DNA from: an uncultured Bacteroidales bacterium
GTDB taxonomy: Bacteria; Bacteroidota; Bacteroidia; Bacteroidales; FEN-979
Length of the DNA: 43,908 nucleotides
NCBI GenBank assembly: GCA_903837605.1
Contig: CAILVF010000090.1
Location: 1 to 43,908, forward strand
Direction: 5' to 3'
Shown here piece after piece: positions 34,301-41,651 of the stretch. A program made the position numbers and the translations under genes. The notes below the pieces were generated by a model. It was not told the DNA's origin and made no database searches. It saw nothing but the letters and a program-made list of their open reading frames with translations. The number at the start of each line of letters is the position of its first letter. Position 1 is the first letter of the stretch.

Positions 34301-35155
34301 ACGGGATAATATCAATATCCCTCCACGGGTCGTACCAACAGCAAATGTACCGTCGACCAGCTGGGCAGCACAGGTGATGATATTTTTCTGGAAGAACACA
34401 TCCGCAGTGGTCTTAAAGGAAGATATTCCATTCCGGTTCAGTATAAAAAGGCCCTGGGACCCGGTTGCAACAAGAAGTTCTTCCTTACTGAAATGAAGCA
34501 GGGATATGACCTCAATGGCTCCCGAAAATATCTCCCCGCCGGGAACATCTTCAGGCAATCCTTTGATAAAAACCTTCAGGCCAAGATCCTTTTGCTGCAA
34601 AAATAGCTGTCCGTCAGCCGAAAAGGCTGAGATAATTGGATTTTTCGATGTCCAGCATGACAGTTTACCATCCAGCAGGGTAAAAACATTCTTTTCGGTG
34701 ATGAAATACACGTATTTGCCTATGCAAAATGTTCCGATAACATCCTGGAAGGAAGTCCTCTGTTTGGTATCATTTGGAACAAGACTTTGAAAGGACATAT
34801 TCCCCCGGGCGTTGGTGACAAGATACCCGATTTCCCCCCTTGCTCCCACATAGATCCTGCCGGCAGAATCCACGGCCAGAGATGTTACTTTTGTAATATT
34901 GGCAGTGGGGATGAGCCTCCAACGGATGCCGTCGAATTGTAATACTCCTGCAAAATTTCCGAAATACATCAAACCGGGTTTATCCTGCACTATTGCAAAA
35001 TTCTGTGCATGCGCCTTATATTCTTCAGTTGTGAAATTCCTGATGAATGGATACCCCTGCCCGTTTTTTACAGCGGACTGTCCCCATGCCACCTCAAGGA
35101 ATAACAGGGTTAAAAAAACGGACAGTATTTTAACTGTGATTTTTCTGTTTCTCAT
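31379..35155 (-). CDS. Giant Reg_prop / Y_Y_Y / GAF sensor histidine kinase
   Basis: This transmembrane histidine kinase of 1258 residues has a signal peptide (1-26), then a periplasmic part of about 700 residues built of beta-propeller blades of the two-component-regulator-propeller type (repeats such as AVDSAGRIYVGARGEIGYL and TTDKDGKLWATMGDETQV). A Y_Y_Y domain follows (LPRGYFTFHVRAKN, about 705-775), then one membrane segment (about 783-803) and a coiled coil (about 810-855). After it come a GAF-like domain (about 860-990), HisKA with His1015 in AGIAHEIQNPLNF and HATPase with GTGLGLS. Unlike hybrid two-component systems of Bacteroides, it has no receiver or HTH domain, so it needs a separate partner, and none is next to it. 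Its start overlaps the transporter-HEAT gene by 26 bp. Confidence 0.92.
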   Translation of the reverse strand: MRNRKITVKILSVFLTLLFLEVAWGQSAVKNGQGYPFIRNFTTEEYKAHAQNFAIVQDKPGLMYFGNFAGVLQFDGIRWRLIPTANITKVTSLAVDSAGRIYVGARGEIGYLVTNARGNMSFQSLVPNDTKQRTSFQDVIGTFCIGKYVYFITEKNVFTLLDGKLSCWTSKNPIISAFSADGQLFLQQKDLGLKVFIKGLPEDVPGGEIFSGAIEVISLLHFSKEELLVATGSQGLFILNRNGISSFKTTADVFFQKNIITCAAQLVDGTFAVGTTRGGILILSRDGTVRQLIDHNAGLGNNFVQYLFTDKNHLLWAALNNGISLIETPSVFSYFDEHSGLNGSVNQVIRFGGQLFVSTSQGLHYFDYETGKFSAVPGIYSACWSLLPLGSELLAATSQGLFTVSRTTAKRITDGFAVSLGVSEKYPGCIYIGQTEGLFSLKHPGAERSLSRIPGPADDVDALLGDSAGTLWGSCVSMGLFSYKQETGKLVFFDTLSGLPERNGNTLHLIQGRLTAATRHGLYAFNDSTMRFDPLTFPFSDTAENHAWFTHLTTDKDGKLWATMGDETQVRYYVNKGKGLFKVQTPFLPIASSVICNIYPEPSGITWFGSPDCLIRYDQGAIPSITDMCPALIREVLVHGDSLIFEGNSGSFATNMDKTMDNTSPEYIFNSNDHSVSFEYSAPFYMTRGEILFQCKLEGLEETWSDWTDQSQKDYTNLPRGYFTFHVRAKNVFNQISKEAVFSFKILSPWYYKWWAYLFYVLMAGGLIYLIVIFRNRQLLKEKKALEQKIAERTAEIMQQKEEIENQSEELASKNDELEKINTVVKAINSEINFSNLLQSLLEKTKLIKAVEKSTALILDKESGSFRYRASFGWDVKQLQNVQLTLQVAEKRYLKDAEEVFEDIFVKKNFGSLNDDLPELAGYDIPRSMLILVIKVDRKVEAFLILENMTRDNAFEHEDLSFVRNSKEHIISAFIKTRILEDLQSTLHNLKETQDQLVQSQKLASLGELTAGIAHEIQNPLNFVTNFSTLSADLAVELKGYIDEIRDKIPANRVADMEEVVEMIKGNVEKIHDHGKRAASIVKGMLQHSRGKSGEFENVEINNLVTEYVNLAYHGMRAKDKSFNTALKTNLDPNVTKASIIPQELSRVILNIVNNSCYAVDEKAKKGIEGFAPEVVTSTRKIGDKIEIRIRDNGTGIPQHVIDKIFNPFFTTKPTGKGTGLGLSMSYDIITQVHKGKLEVQSKEGEFTEFIMTIPEQR

Positions 35156-38117
35156 ATTGATTCGTTACAAGATTTAGAAAACGGTCAACCAGATGGATGT
35201 CTCCGGCAATATATTCAAGCAGTACCTCATCGGGGATTTTATCTGTATTTTTATTGTCAAGGCTCAAGGCAAGGTTAATGAGGTTTGCTTCATGAACGGG
35301 GGCAAATAAAGGCTTGTTCTTCAGACTTCTTATGATATTAAAGAATAGTGATTCGGGCCTGAAGTTATCGTTCTGTAACTCTTTTATCCCGGGAGATAGT
35401 CTCAAAGCTTCCCAGTTTTCAAATTTGGCAAGCAGCTCCGAAAAATACCTGGGATTGCGCTGTTTTAACACCCAGCCTGCTGTTTCGGAGATCAGGGGAT
35501 CCGGGTGTATCAGCTGGGCGGCAAGCACATTATCCACGGCATCGTGGTTCTTTTCTTCTGTGGAAACAAGAAGATTTATCGCACAGCTCTTTGTCCACCG
35601 GTTGATCCTTGAAAAATCCTTATTGATGATGTCGAGGAGACGTCCGTCCCTGTCTAATTTCTCCTGGGGAAATAAAAACCGGAAGCGTTGCAGGCGTTCG
35701 TGAAAGGAAACATCTTCAAAAAGGGGAAGGAAAAACTCCTTGATGTCTTCCGAAACAGTCATGTCGCAGATCTCAAGTGCATAGATCTTTGCCTTCAGAT
35801 CAGGGCTTTCAATATTTTCACGGATATGGAGTATGGTCTTCGCTTCATAGATCAGCGACAGGAGAAGGAAAATATTTTCCTTCTTCTCTTCCATCTCTTC
35901 CAGCAAGGCATTCTGAAGTTCGAAAGTTTCTTCCGAACCACCGATATCCACCATCGCTGCAATGATCCAGACTATGGTGTCAACCGATTCCTCGATGGTT
36001 TGCCTGATATAAGGGACTTCCGAAAATGTAGCATGATATTCCAGGTTGCTTAATGAAAGAAGGACCTGGAACCTGACTTCGGGGTCTGGATACGCGATTT
36101 TGGACCTCAGGATCTTTATAGCCTTTTCCCCCCCTATGTTTTCATAAACCCTGATGATCCTGATGAGTGAATGCAGGTGCTCACCAATTTTTGTGAACTG
36201 GTGGTCAACCTCGTTCAATATAGCGTCACCAACCATTCTAATGGCTATTGATGCCGTAAAACTGAATTCTTTTAAATCCAGGTTTTCGATCAGGAAGGGC
36301 CATAACTCGTATCGCCTGATCATCCCTGAGGAGATTAACGCAGCTTTCTTGACAAGCGGGTCATGGTCCCGCAAAAGGTCAATCAGTAATTTATAAGTAT
36401 TGTAGCGCCCCGAATAACCCAGCAACCGGGCCACTCTGGCCCTGGTGTCAGGATCTGATGATTTGGAAAGATCTGACAGGAATCCAAAAGGCAGGTTCTC
36501 AGCTTCCTGCAATTCATGCAAGGTACGAACCAGCTCTGCCTCCAGGTCTTTGCATGAACCTTCCCTGATAAGCCTGCCGATCCATCCCTGGCAGGAGATG
36601 ATCTGGTCATCGTTAATGCTTCTAAGGATCTCTTTTTTTACTTCCTCTGATGCTGCAGGAAAAATGAATTCAAGCGACTTTTCTATTGAAACCGGGGCCA
36701 CCTTGTAATAGAGCCGGTAGACCTTCCTGAATGCCATCACATCAGTAGTACTGAAATGCTGCCTGATAAGCCATGCTTCCTCATCAGTCCCCCGATGATC
36801 TTCTTCTCGCACTTCTGAAAGCTTTTTCTTCAGCAGGCTACGGTATTCATTGTACATCAGGAAGGCAATCCATATCCAGGATCCCAGCACCAGCAGGAAG
36901 AAATAATTGAAATGGACCAGGGTAAAGATAGAAAAGCTGGAAAGTAAAAGGATGGCGGCTCCGGTAATTACTGTTCCCAGCGCTTTGGGAATACCCTCGA
37001 TCTGGTTTTGAAACACCAGGCGCTGTTCATTCGGCACCGGTTGGTATAGCAACTGGAAAGCCGGCTCATACATGGCTCCGCGAACGGCGCGCTCGAATAA
37101 ACGGGCAAATGCAATAAAAGCGAAAAACAATCCAACAGTGCCATAAATTGTACCGAAAAATGCAGCGAGCAAAACGCTGAAGGCCAGGATCAGCGGCAGG
37201 GACAACAAACTTGGTTTCAGACCGTATTTATTTAACAAACGTCCGGAGATAAGTTTGAAGATGAGCTCGACAATGGCTACAAACCCAAGGAAAATACCGA
37301 AAAACCGGGCAATGGTCTCAGGATTGTTGGCGAATTCCCTCTTGGTCTGAGCCAGGAAAAGGAAATCAACGAACAAATAGCCGAAAATCGGGAGGAATGC
37401 CATAATGGAGATCAGACGGAAGTACGGTTGCCTTAGCAGTGACCAGTAACTCCATTCGGCTTTCGGCCTGGTCTCTCCGGGTGTTGAAGGTGTTTCCTTG
37501 CTGCCAAGTTGTTCCCTGAATTGCCTCAGGATGATTATCACCATGATGAGGCAGATCAGTAAGGCTGAGGATGAAAGGAACAGGAGATCGGCAGCTTTGA
37601 GGAAATGCAGGATCAGAGGTACCGAAAAGTAACCGATTATAATGGAAATGACTTCCCCCACACTTATCAAACCAAAGATACGCTTACCCTGCCTGATGTT
37701 GAAAATTTTTCCTGCCAGCCCCCAAAAAGTTACCAGGGTAATGTATACCAGCACCCTTACCCAGGTAAACATTGCAAACGCAAGCCAGGCGGTATCGTAA
37801 ATCCAGACGCCCAGGCTAATGGCAAGGACCGTTATAAACACAAAAAATATTTTGATCAGGATCTGGTTGGAAATGCTTAGTTTGCGGTCAATACGGGAAA
37901 GCACCCACCATGCAAGGTAAACCACAATCCCGGAAGTAATATATGAGAATGAGATCATCCTGGAAGGAAAATGTTTCAGGAAGATGGCATTGGACGCGGT
38001 GAAATAAAATGTGAGGGATAAACCGATGAAAAAGGAGAACAGCATCAGGAGGAATACCGGTTTGGATTCCTCCTCGCGAATATTCAGCAGTTTCAAAAGC
38101 CATTGATTATTTCTCAT
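35130..38117 (-). CDS. Nucleotide-transporter-like (Npt/TLC or MFS) membrane protein fused to HEAT repeats
   Basis: This protein of 995 residues has two halves. Residues about 20-430 contain about 12 hydrophobic segments (starting with PVFLLMLFSFFIGLSLTFYF) in the style of the Npt1/Npt2 ATP/ADP-translocase-like carriers of the MFS superfamily. Residues about 480-980 are soluble, alpha-helical HEAT-like repeats, with segments such as DPDTRARVARLLGYSG, HDPLVKKAALISSGMIRR and DPEVRFQVLLSLSNLEYHAT. Classical Npt carriers lack the HEAT half. The cargo is unknown; the helical tail probably docks a partner in the cytoplasm. It lies 9 bp after the formyltransferase-like gene and overlaps the kinase gene, so all three are likely co-expressed. 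Confidence 0.82.
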   Translation of the reverse strand: MRNNQWLLKLLNIREEESKPVFLLMLFSFFIGLSLTFYFTASNAIFLKHFPSRMISFSYITSGIVVYLAWWVLSRIDRKLSISNQILIKIFFVFITVLAISLGVWIYDTAWLAFAMFTWVRVLVYITLVTFWGLAGKIFNIRQGKRIFGLISVGEVISIIIGYFSVPLILHFLKAADLLFLSSSALLICLIMVIIILRQFREQLGSKETPSTPGETRPKAEWSYWSLLRQPYFRLISIMAFLPIFGYLFVDFLFLAQTKREFANNPETIARFFGIFLGFVAIVELIFKLISGRLLNKYGLKPSLLSLPLILAFSVLLAAFFGTIYGTVGLFFAFIAFARLFERAVRGAMYEPAFQLLYQPVPNEQRLVFQNQIEGIPKALGTVITGAAILLLSSFSIFTLVHFNYFFLLVLGSWIWIAFLMYNEYRSLLKKKLSEVREEDHRGTDEEAWLIRQHFSTTDVMAFRKVYRLYYKVAPVSIEKSLEFIFPAASEEVKKEILRSINDDQIISCQGWIGRLIREGSCKDLEAELVRTLHELQEAENLPFGFLSDLSKSSDPDTRARVARLLGYSGRYNTYKLLIDLLRDHDPLVKKAALISSGMIRRYELWPFLIENLDLKEFSFTASIAIRMVGDAILNEVDHQFTKIGEHLHSLIRIIRVYENIGGEKAIKILRSKIAYPDPEVRFQVLLSLSNLEYHATFSEVPYIRQTIEESVDTIVWIIAAMVDIGGSEETFELQNALLEEMEEKKENIFLLLSLIYEAKTILHIRENIESPDLKAKIYALEICDMTVSEDIKEFFLPLFEDVSFHERLQRFRFLFPQEKLDRDGRLLDIINKDFSRINRWTKSCAINLLVSTEEKNHDAVDNVLAAQLIHPDPLISETAGWVLKQRNPRYFSELLAKFENWEALRLSPGIKELQNDNFRPESLFFNIIRSLKNKPLFAPVHEANLINLALSLDNKNTDKIPDEVLLEYIAGDIHLVDRFLNLVTNQYEKQKNHS

Positions 38118-38126
38118 TCCTTTTTC

Positions 38127-39002
38127 TTATAGCAGGCAATCATGATCTGGTAAAGCATACAACTCGCTGAGATCATTGGTAACAGGTTCCAGGAGTTTAA
38201 TACGGATTTTCTCAGGGATCCTTCTTTCAAGATACTGGTAGCCGATGCGCCCTGTTTCACTCTTGTCTTTCTTTTTAAGAACTTCAATTACCAGTTCCAT
38301 GCTCATCCAGCCAGAAATTGCAGGTATTTTTTCCTGGAGGGAGAGAATGCTTTCAGGATAGCTCCCATCGGGCAGGCAAATATTCACAGGGGGGGAGATT
38401 GCGACCAAAGGTCCTCCGTCAATGATTTCGTTCACCTGGTGAATGACCATACGTGAAGTTGATCTGCCATTCTGCATTGTGCCTTCAAAGGGTTTTGGTC
38501 CCGATCCTATCTGTGCGGCCAGGTCGGAAGGATGAAAATTATACATCCCGTACACCGGGTAATCATACAGCTGCTTGTTTATCTTTTGTCCGAAACAACA
38601 CATGATCACAAGTTCGGGAGCCCATTTACTGAAGATGTCCCTGAAAAGATTGTTTTTCACGCCCCCGGTATAGCAGGGGATGCCGGCTTCGATGCAGGTA
38701 TGGATGACTTTGTCACGTAATGCTGTCATTTCACTGGGGTTATATTTACCCCAAATCCGTTTTGCAACCGAAATACGGGTATCGGGATCTACAGGATCAT
38801 CGGTTGCCACCCCAACAAAATTTAACCGCCCGGGATATTTATTTTCATATTTCAGCAATGTTCTGATCACAAGGTTCCCGGCGTTGGTACTGCCAAAAAC
38901 AGCAAGCCGCAACCCGCTGGCATTACACGGTTTGACTTTCGCAGGCATGTATAGCCCTCCCCACTGAAATTCCTTATTTTCTATTTTTTCAAATTCATAC
39001 AT
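38127..39002 (-). CDS. Formyltransferase-fold protein (Fmt/ArnA-like N-terminal domain)
   Basis: This 291-residue protein carries the catalytic triad of the formyl-THF transferase fold. In MYNFHPSDLAAQIGSGPKPF are Asn155 and His157, and Asp195 lies in NEIIDGGPL, 38 residues after the histidine as expected. The nucleotide-like start LRLAVFGSTNAGNLVI and LVIMCCFGQKI also fit. It is not the methionyl-tRNA formyltransferase of the cell: the C-terminal OB-like domain is missing and the context is unlike fmt. It may formylate a small molecule or sugar nucleotide, possibly something imported by the neighbouring transporters. The substrate is not visible. Met19 is an alternative start. Confidence 0.8.
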   Translation of the reverse strand: MYEFEKIENKEFQWGGLYMPAKVKPCNASGLRLAVFGSTNAGNLVIRTLLKYENKYPGRLNFVGVATDDPVDPDTRISVAKRIWGKYNPSEMTALRDKVIHTCIEAGIPCYTGGVKNNLFRDIFSKWAPELVIMCCFGQKINKQLYDYPVYGMYNFHPSDLAAQIGSGPKPFEGTMQNGRSTSRMVIHQVNEIIDGGPLVAISPPVNICLPDGSYPESILSLQEKIPAISGWMSMELVIEVLKKKDKSETGRIGYQYLERRIPEKIRIKLLEPVTNDLSELYALPDHDCLL

Positions 39003-39045
39003 TCATTCAAGAATCAGGTCCGTCACTGAAATCGATTTTTGGCAT

Positions 39046-41640
39046 TCAATAGTTATATGATACGCAGATAAGAAAGTGCCTTCCTTCCTGCAATATCTCC
39101 GTAGGGCTATTTAAACCATCGGCAGTCTTGGTGCCCGGATCGTAATAAGTGGTATTCAGGATATTGTTGCATACCAGTTGAAGGCTGAGCCCCGGAACCC
39201 ATTTCTGGTTATTATAACTTATAGTCCCGTTCAGGATGGCAGTGGTCGGAAATTTATCGGTATTCAAAGGCACTGTTGTTCCTTGTCCCACTTTCCGGTC
39301 ACCCACGAAATTCAGCCTCAGGTTTATGTTGAGCTGGTTGAAGAAGGATTTGTTTGCTCCAAGGGTGAACTGGTTGCTTGAAATATCCCCAACGCGGTTG
39401 TCGACAGCTCCCTGTTCTGAATAGACCTGGCGCGGAGCACAAAAGGTATAATTGAAAAACGCGGAGAAAGTCGGGATCTGGTATGTGGCTGTTGCCATGA
39501 CGCCTGTGATCCTGAACTTCCCGATATTGGCATTCATGGTCTGAGTGGTGCTTCCTTCAACCGGGACGGTCCCTACAACGTTATTGATATAGTCCTGGTA
39601 AACATCGATATCGGCATGAAAGTTTTTGTTAGGCCTGAAGCCTGCACTGAGCTCAAAATTGTCAATATTTTCGGTTTTAAGGTTCGGATTTGGTACGCGG
39701 TTCCCTGCCGTAGAGTATTTTGTCCAGTTTGAGACATTCATGATACCATGGGAGTAGATGGCTTTAATGGTGAATTTGCCCGGGGAGTAAACAACTGCAA
39801 GCCGGGGGCTAAACGCGCTGCCAAATCCACCCATATCCCTCACACGATTGAAGTCATAACGAAGGCCGAGAGTTATTTTCAATTGTTTCAGTACATTGTA
39901 AGTCCCCTGTGAGTAAACTCCTAGATCCCACACACCGAATTGATTTCCTCCCTTGGGGGAAGGAGTGATTACAGCCGAATCCATTGGCGTGTCAGTAAGG
40001 CTCATCAGGTATCCTCCCTGCAGCGAACTATACCTGAGCTCAACACCTGAAACCAGGTCAAATTTCGAGACAGGCGTATAAATAACTTTAAACTCGGTAC
40101 GCAGCTGGCTGGAATTTTCATAAGCATATTGGGTAATCCACGCAGGTTGAACCAGGTTTGCCAGGTCGGCCAGTTGTTTGTTGCCGCGAGCATAATTGGA
40201 TAAGGATACGAATCTTGAATCCTGCGTCAGTAAATGAAGGCGGTAGGTGGTAAGATTTGAGAAGAACACTTTTTCGCTGAGCTGGTTTTCATACTTGGCG
40301 AAGAAATAGGATAACTGAGGCACCCAGTTAAACCCGTTTTTGGACCCGGGAACATAAAGGTCGGTATATTGGGTTGTTGACCCCCTGTTGTACCTCCAGG
40401 TCTGGAATCCAAAACTGAAATTGCCGATTTTCAGCTTGGCGTTGAGGAACCATTCCTTTGACTGGTTTGTGAACCCTACGGGATTTCCGTTCACGATCTG
40501 ATCATAGGCCGATTTATCGAGGTTTCTTGCCGTTTCTATACCCAGGGGTGTCAGGCTGAGCTGGTTTGAATCGGCGGAAAGCTGGTAATAAGGATTGGTG
40601 TACGGAAGTTTATGGAGGGCCAGGTATTGTTTTGCATTTTTGGTAACGCTCAGCAATGACTGGTAATTGACGGTATCGTAGGCTGATTTATCGTAATCGA
40701 AGTACTTCTGGCCTGACAGGTCGGCTTCATCGGAAAAAAACAACCTCCCGGTCACTGAAAAAGAAATATTCCGCTTATGCCCCGAAATGGTCATGTCAAC
40801 GGTTTTAGTATTATAAGTGCCGTATTTCCCCTGAACACTGATACCGATCGTGCGGTCAGGTTTCACCGCTTCGACAGGATTTCGTGTAATCACGTTGATC
40901 ACGCCTGCAAATGCGTTTGGCCCGTACATGGTAGAGGCCGGTCCGTAAATGATTTCCACACGGTCGATATTCGATAATGGATACTGCCGGTCAATATAGG
41001 CCCAGTTAGTCCAGAGATCATTTTCCTCGATCCCGTCAATGAGCAGCAGTGTCTTCTCGGTATTATTCTGTCGAAATCCCCTTTGGTACACATTGGCATA
41101 TTCAGAACCGTACCACATGGTGATATCGAAACCAGGAACATCCTTCAGAAGCTCCACAAGGTCATTGTAACCTCTTTCTTCGATCTCGGCACGAGTCACA
41201 ACCTGTATTGTGGCTGGTGCCTTGTCGATGTTTTCAGCTTTCTTGGATACCGAGGTTACAAGCAGGCCTCCACCGCTGATTTTAATCTCATTTACAAGGT
41301 TGTTGAAGGATGGGGGATCAAAGAGGTTTACCTCGTAATTCGGGTTGATCTGCAGCAGAAAACGAACTTCGGAGGTCGCATTTTCAATCGAGTCAACGGC
41401 AATATAAGTCATGGCAAGCAGTTTATGTGCCTCGATCTTTTGCTTTTCGTTAAATCCTTTTCTCAGGCAATTCTGCAGCTGCCCGATAACGTCCTGGAAT
41501 TTCCCGTTTTTATAATTTTTCACAGCCATATCCAGGGTCAGGTCGCTGCAATCCTGGGCCTGTAATGGCATGAAACCGATGAAGAGAAAGGTCATTAAAA
41601 TCAGGCTGAAACAAAGCCCTGGGGTCTTTAGGATTTTCAT
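39046..41640 (-). CDS. TonB-dependent outer-membrane receptor with N-terminal TPR-like region
   Basis: This is an 864-residue active transporter in the outer membrane. After a signal peptide (about 1-28, ending MPLQAQ) comes a TPR-like helical stretch (about 32-115; AVKNYKNGKFQDVIGQLQNC and IEAHKLLAMTYIAVDSIENA), in place of the carboxypeptidase-like domain that usually heads Bacteroidota receptors. The plug domain follows (about 130-255, with LLLIDGIEEND and RVEIIYGPASTMYGPNAFAG), and then a barrel of about 600 residues ending in HFLICVSYNY with a C-terminal aromatic. No SusD partner is adjacent, so it is not a standard polysaccharide locus. It lies 11 bp after the WD40 gene and 43 bp before the formyltransferase-like gene. 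Confidence 0.94.
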   Translation of the reverse strand: MKILKTPGLCFSLILMTFLFIGFMPLQAQDCSDLTLDMAVKNYKNGKFQDVIGQLQNCLRKGFNEKQKIEAHKLLAMTYIAVDSIENATSEVRFLLQINPNYEVNLFDPPSFNNLVNEIKISGGGLLVTSVSKKAENIDKAPATIQVVTRAEIEERGYNDLVELLKDVPGFDITMWYGSEYANVYQRGFRQNNTEKTLLLIDGIEENDLWTNWAYIDRQYPLSNIDRVEIIYGPASTMYGPNAFAGVINVITRNPVEAVKPDRTIGISVQGKYGTYNTKTVDMTISGHKRNISFSVTGRLFFSDEADLSGQKYFDYDKSAYDTVNYQSLLSVTKNAKQYLALHKLPYTNPYYQLSADSNQLSLTPLGIETARNLDKSAYDQIVNGNPVGFTNQSKEWFLNAKLKIGNFSFGFQTWRYNRGSTTQYTDLYVPGSKNGFNWVPQLSYFFAKYENQLSEKVFFSNLTTYRLHLLTQDSRFVSLSNYARGNKQLADLANLVQPAWITQYAYENSSQLRTEFKVIYTPVSKFDLVSGVELRYSSLQGGYLMSLTDTPMDSAVITPSPKGGNQFGVWDLGVYSQGTYNVLKQLKITLGLRYDFNRVRDMGGFGSAFSPRLAVVYSPGKFTIKAIYSHGIMNVSNWTKYSTAGNRVPNPNLKTENIDNFELSAGFRPNKNFHADIDVYQDYINNVVGTVPVEGSTTQTMNANIGKFRITGVMATATYQIPTFSAFFNYTFCAPRQVYSEQGAVDNRVGDISSNQFTLGANKSFFNQLNINLRLNFVGDRKVGQGTTVPLNTDKFPTTAILNGTISYNNQKWVPGLSLQLVCNNILNTTYYDPGTKTADGLNSPTEILQEGRHFLICVSYNY

Positions 41641-41651
41641 GTTCTTTCAGC

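Noticed and set aside
41083..41565. Plus-strand open frame of 160 codons inside the TonB receptor gene
   Set aside because: It is a shadow of the receptor's plug and head on the other strand; no recognisable domain.
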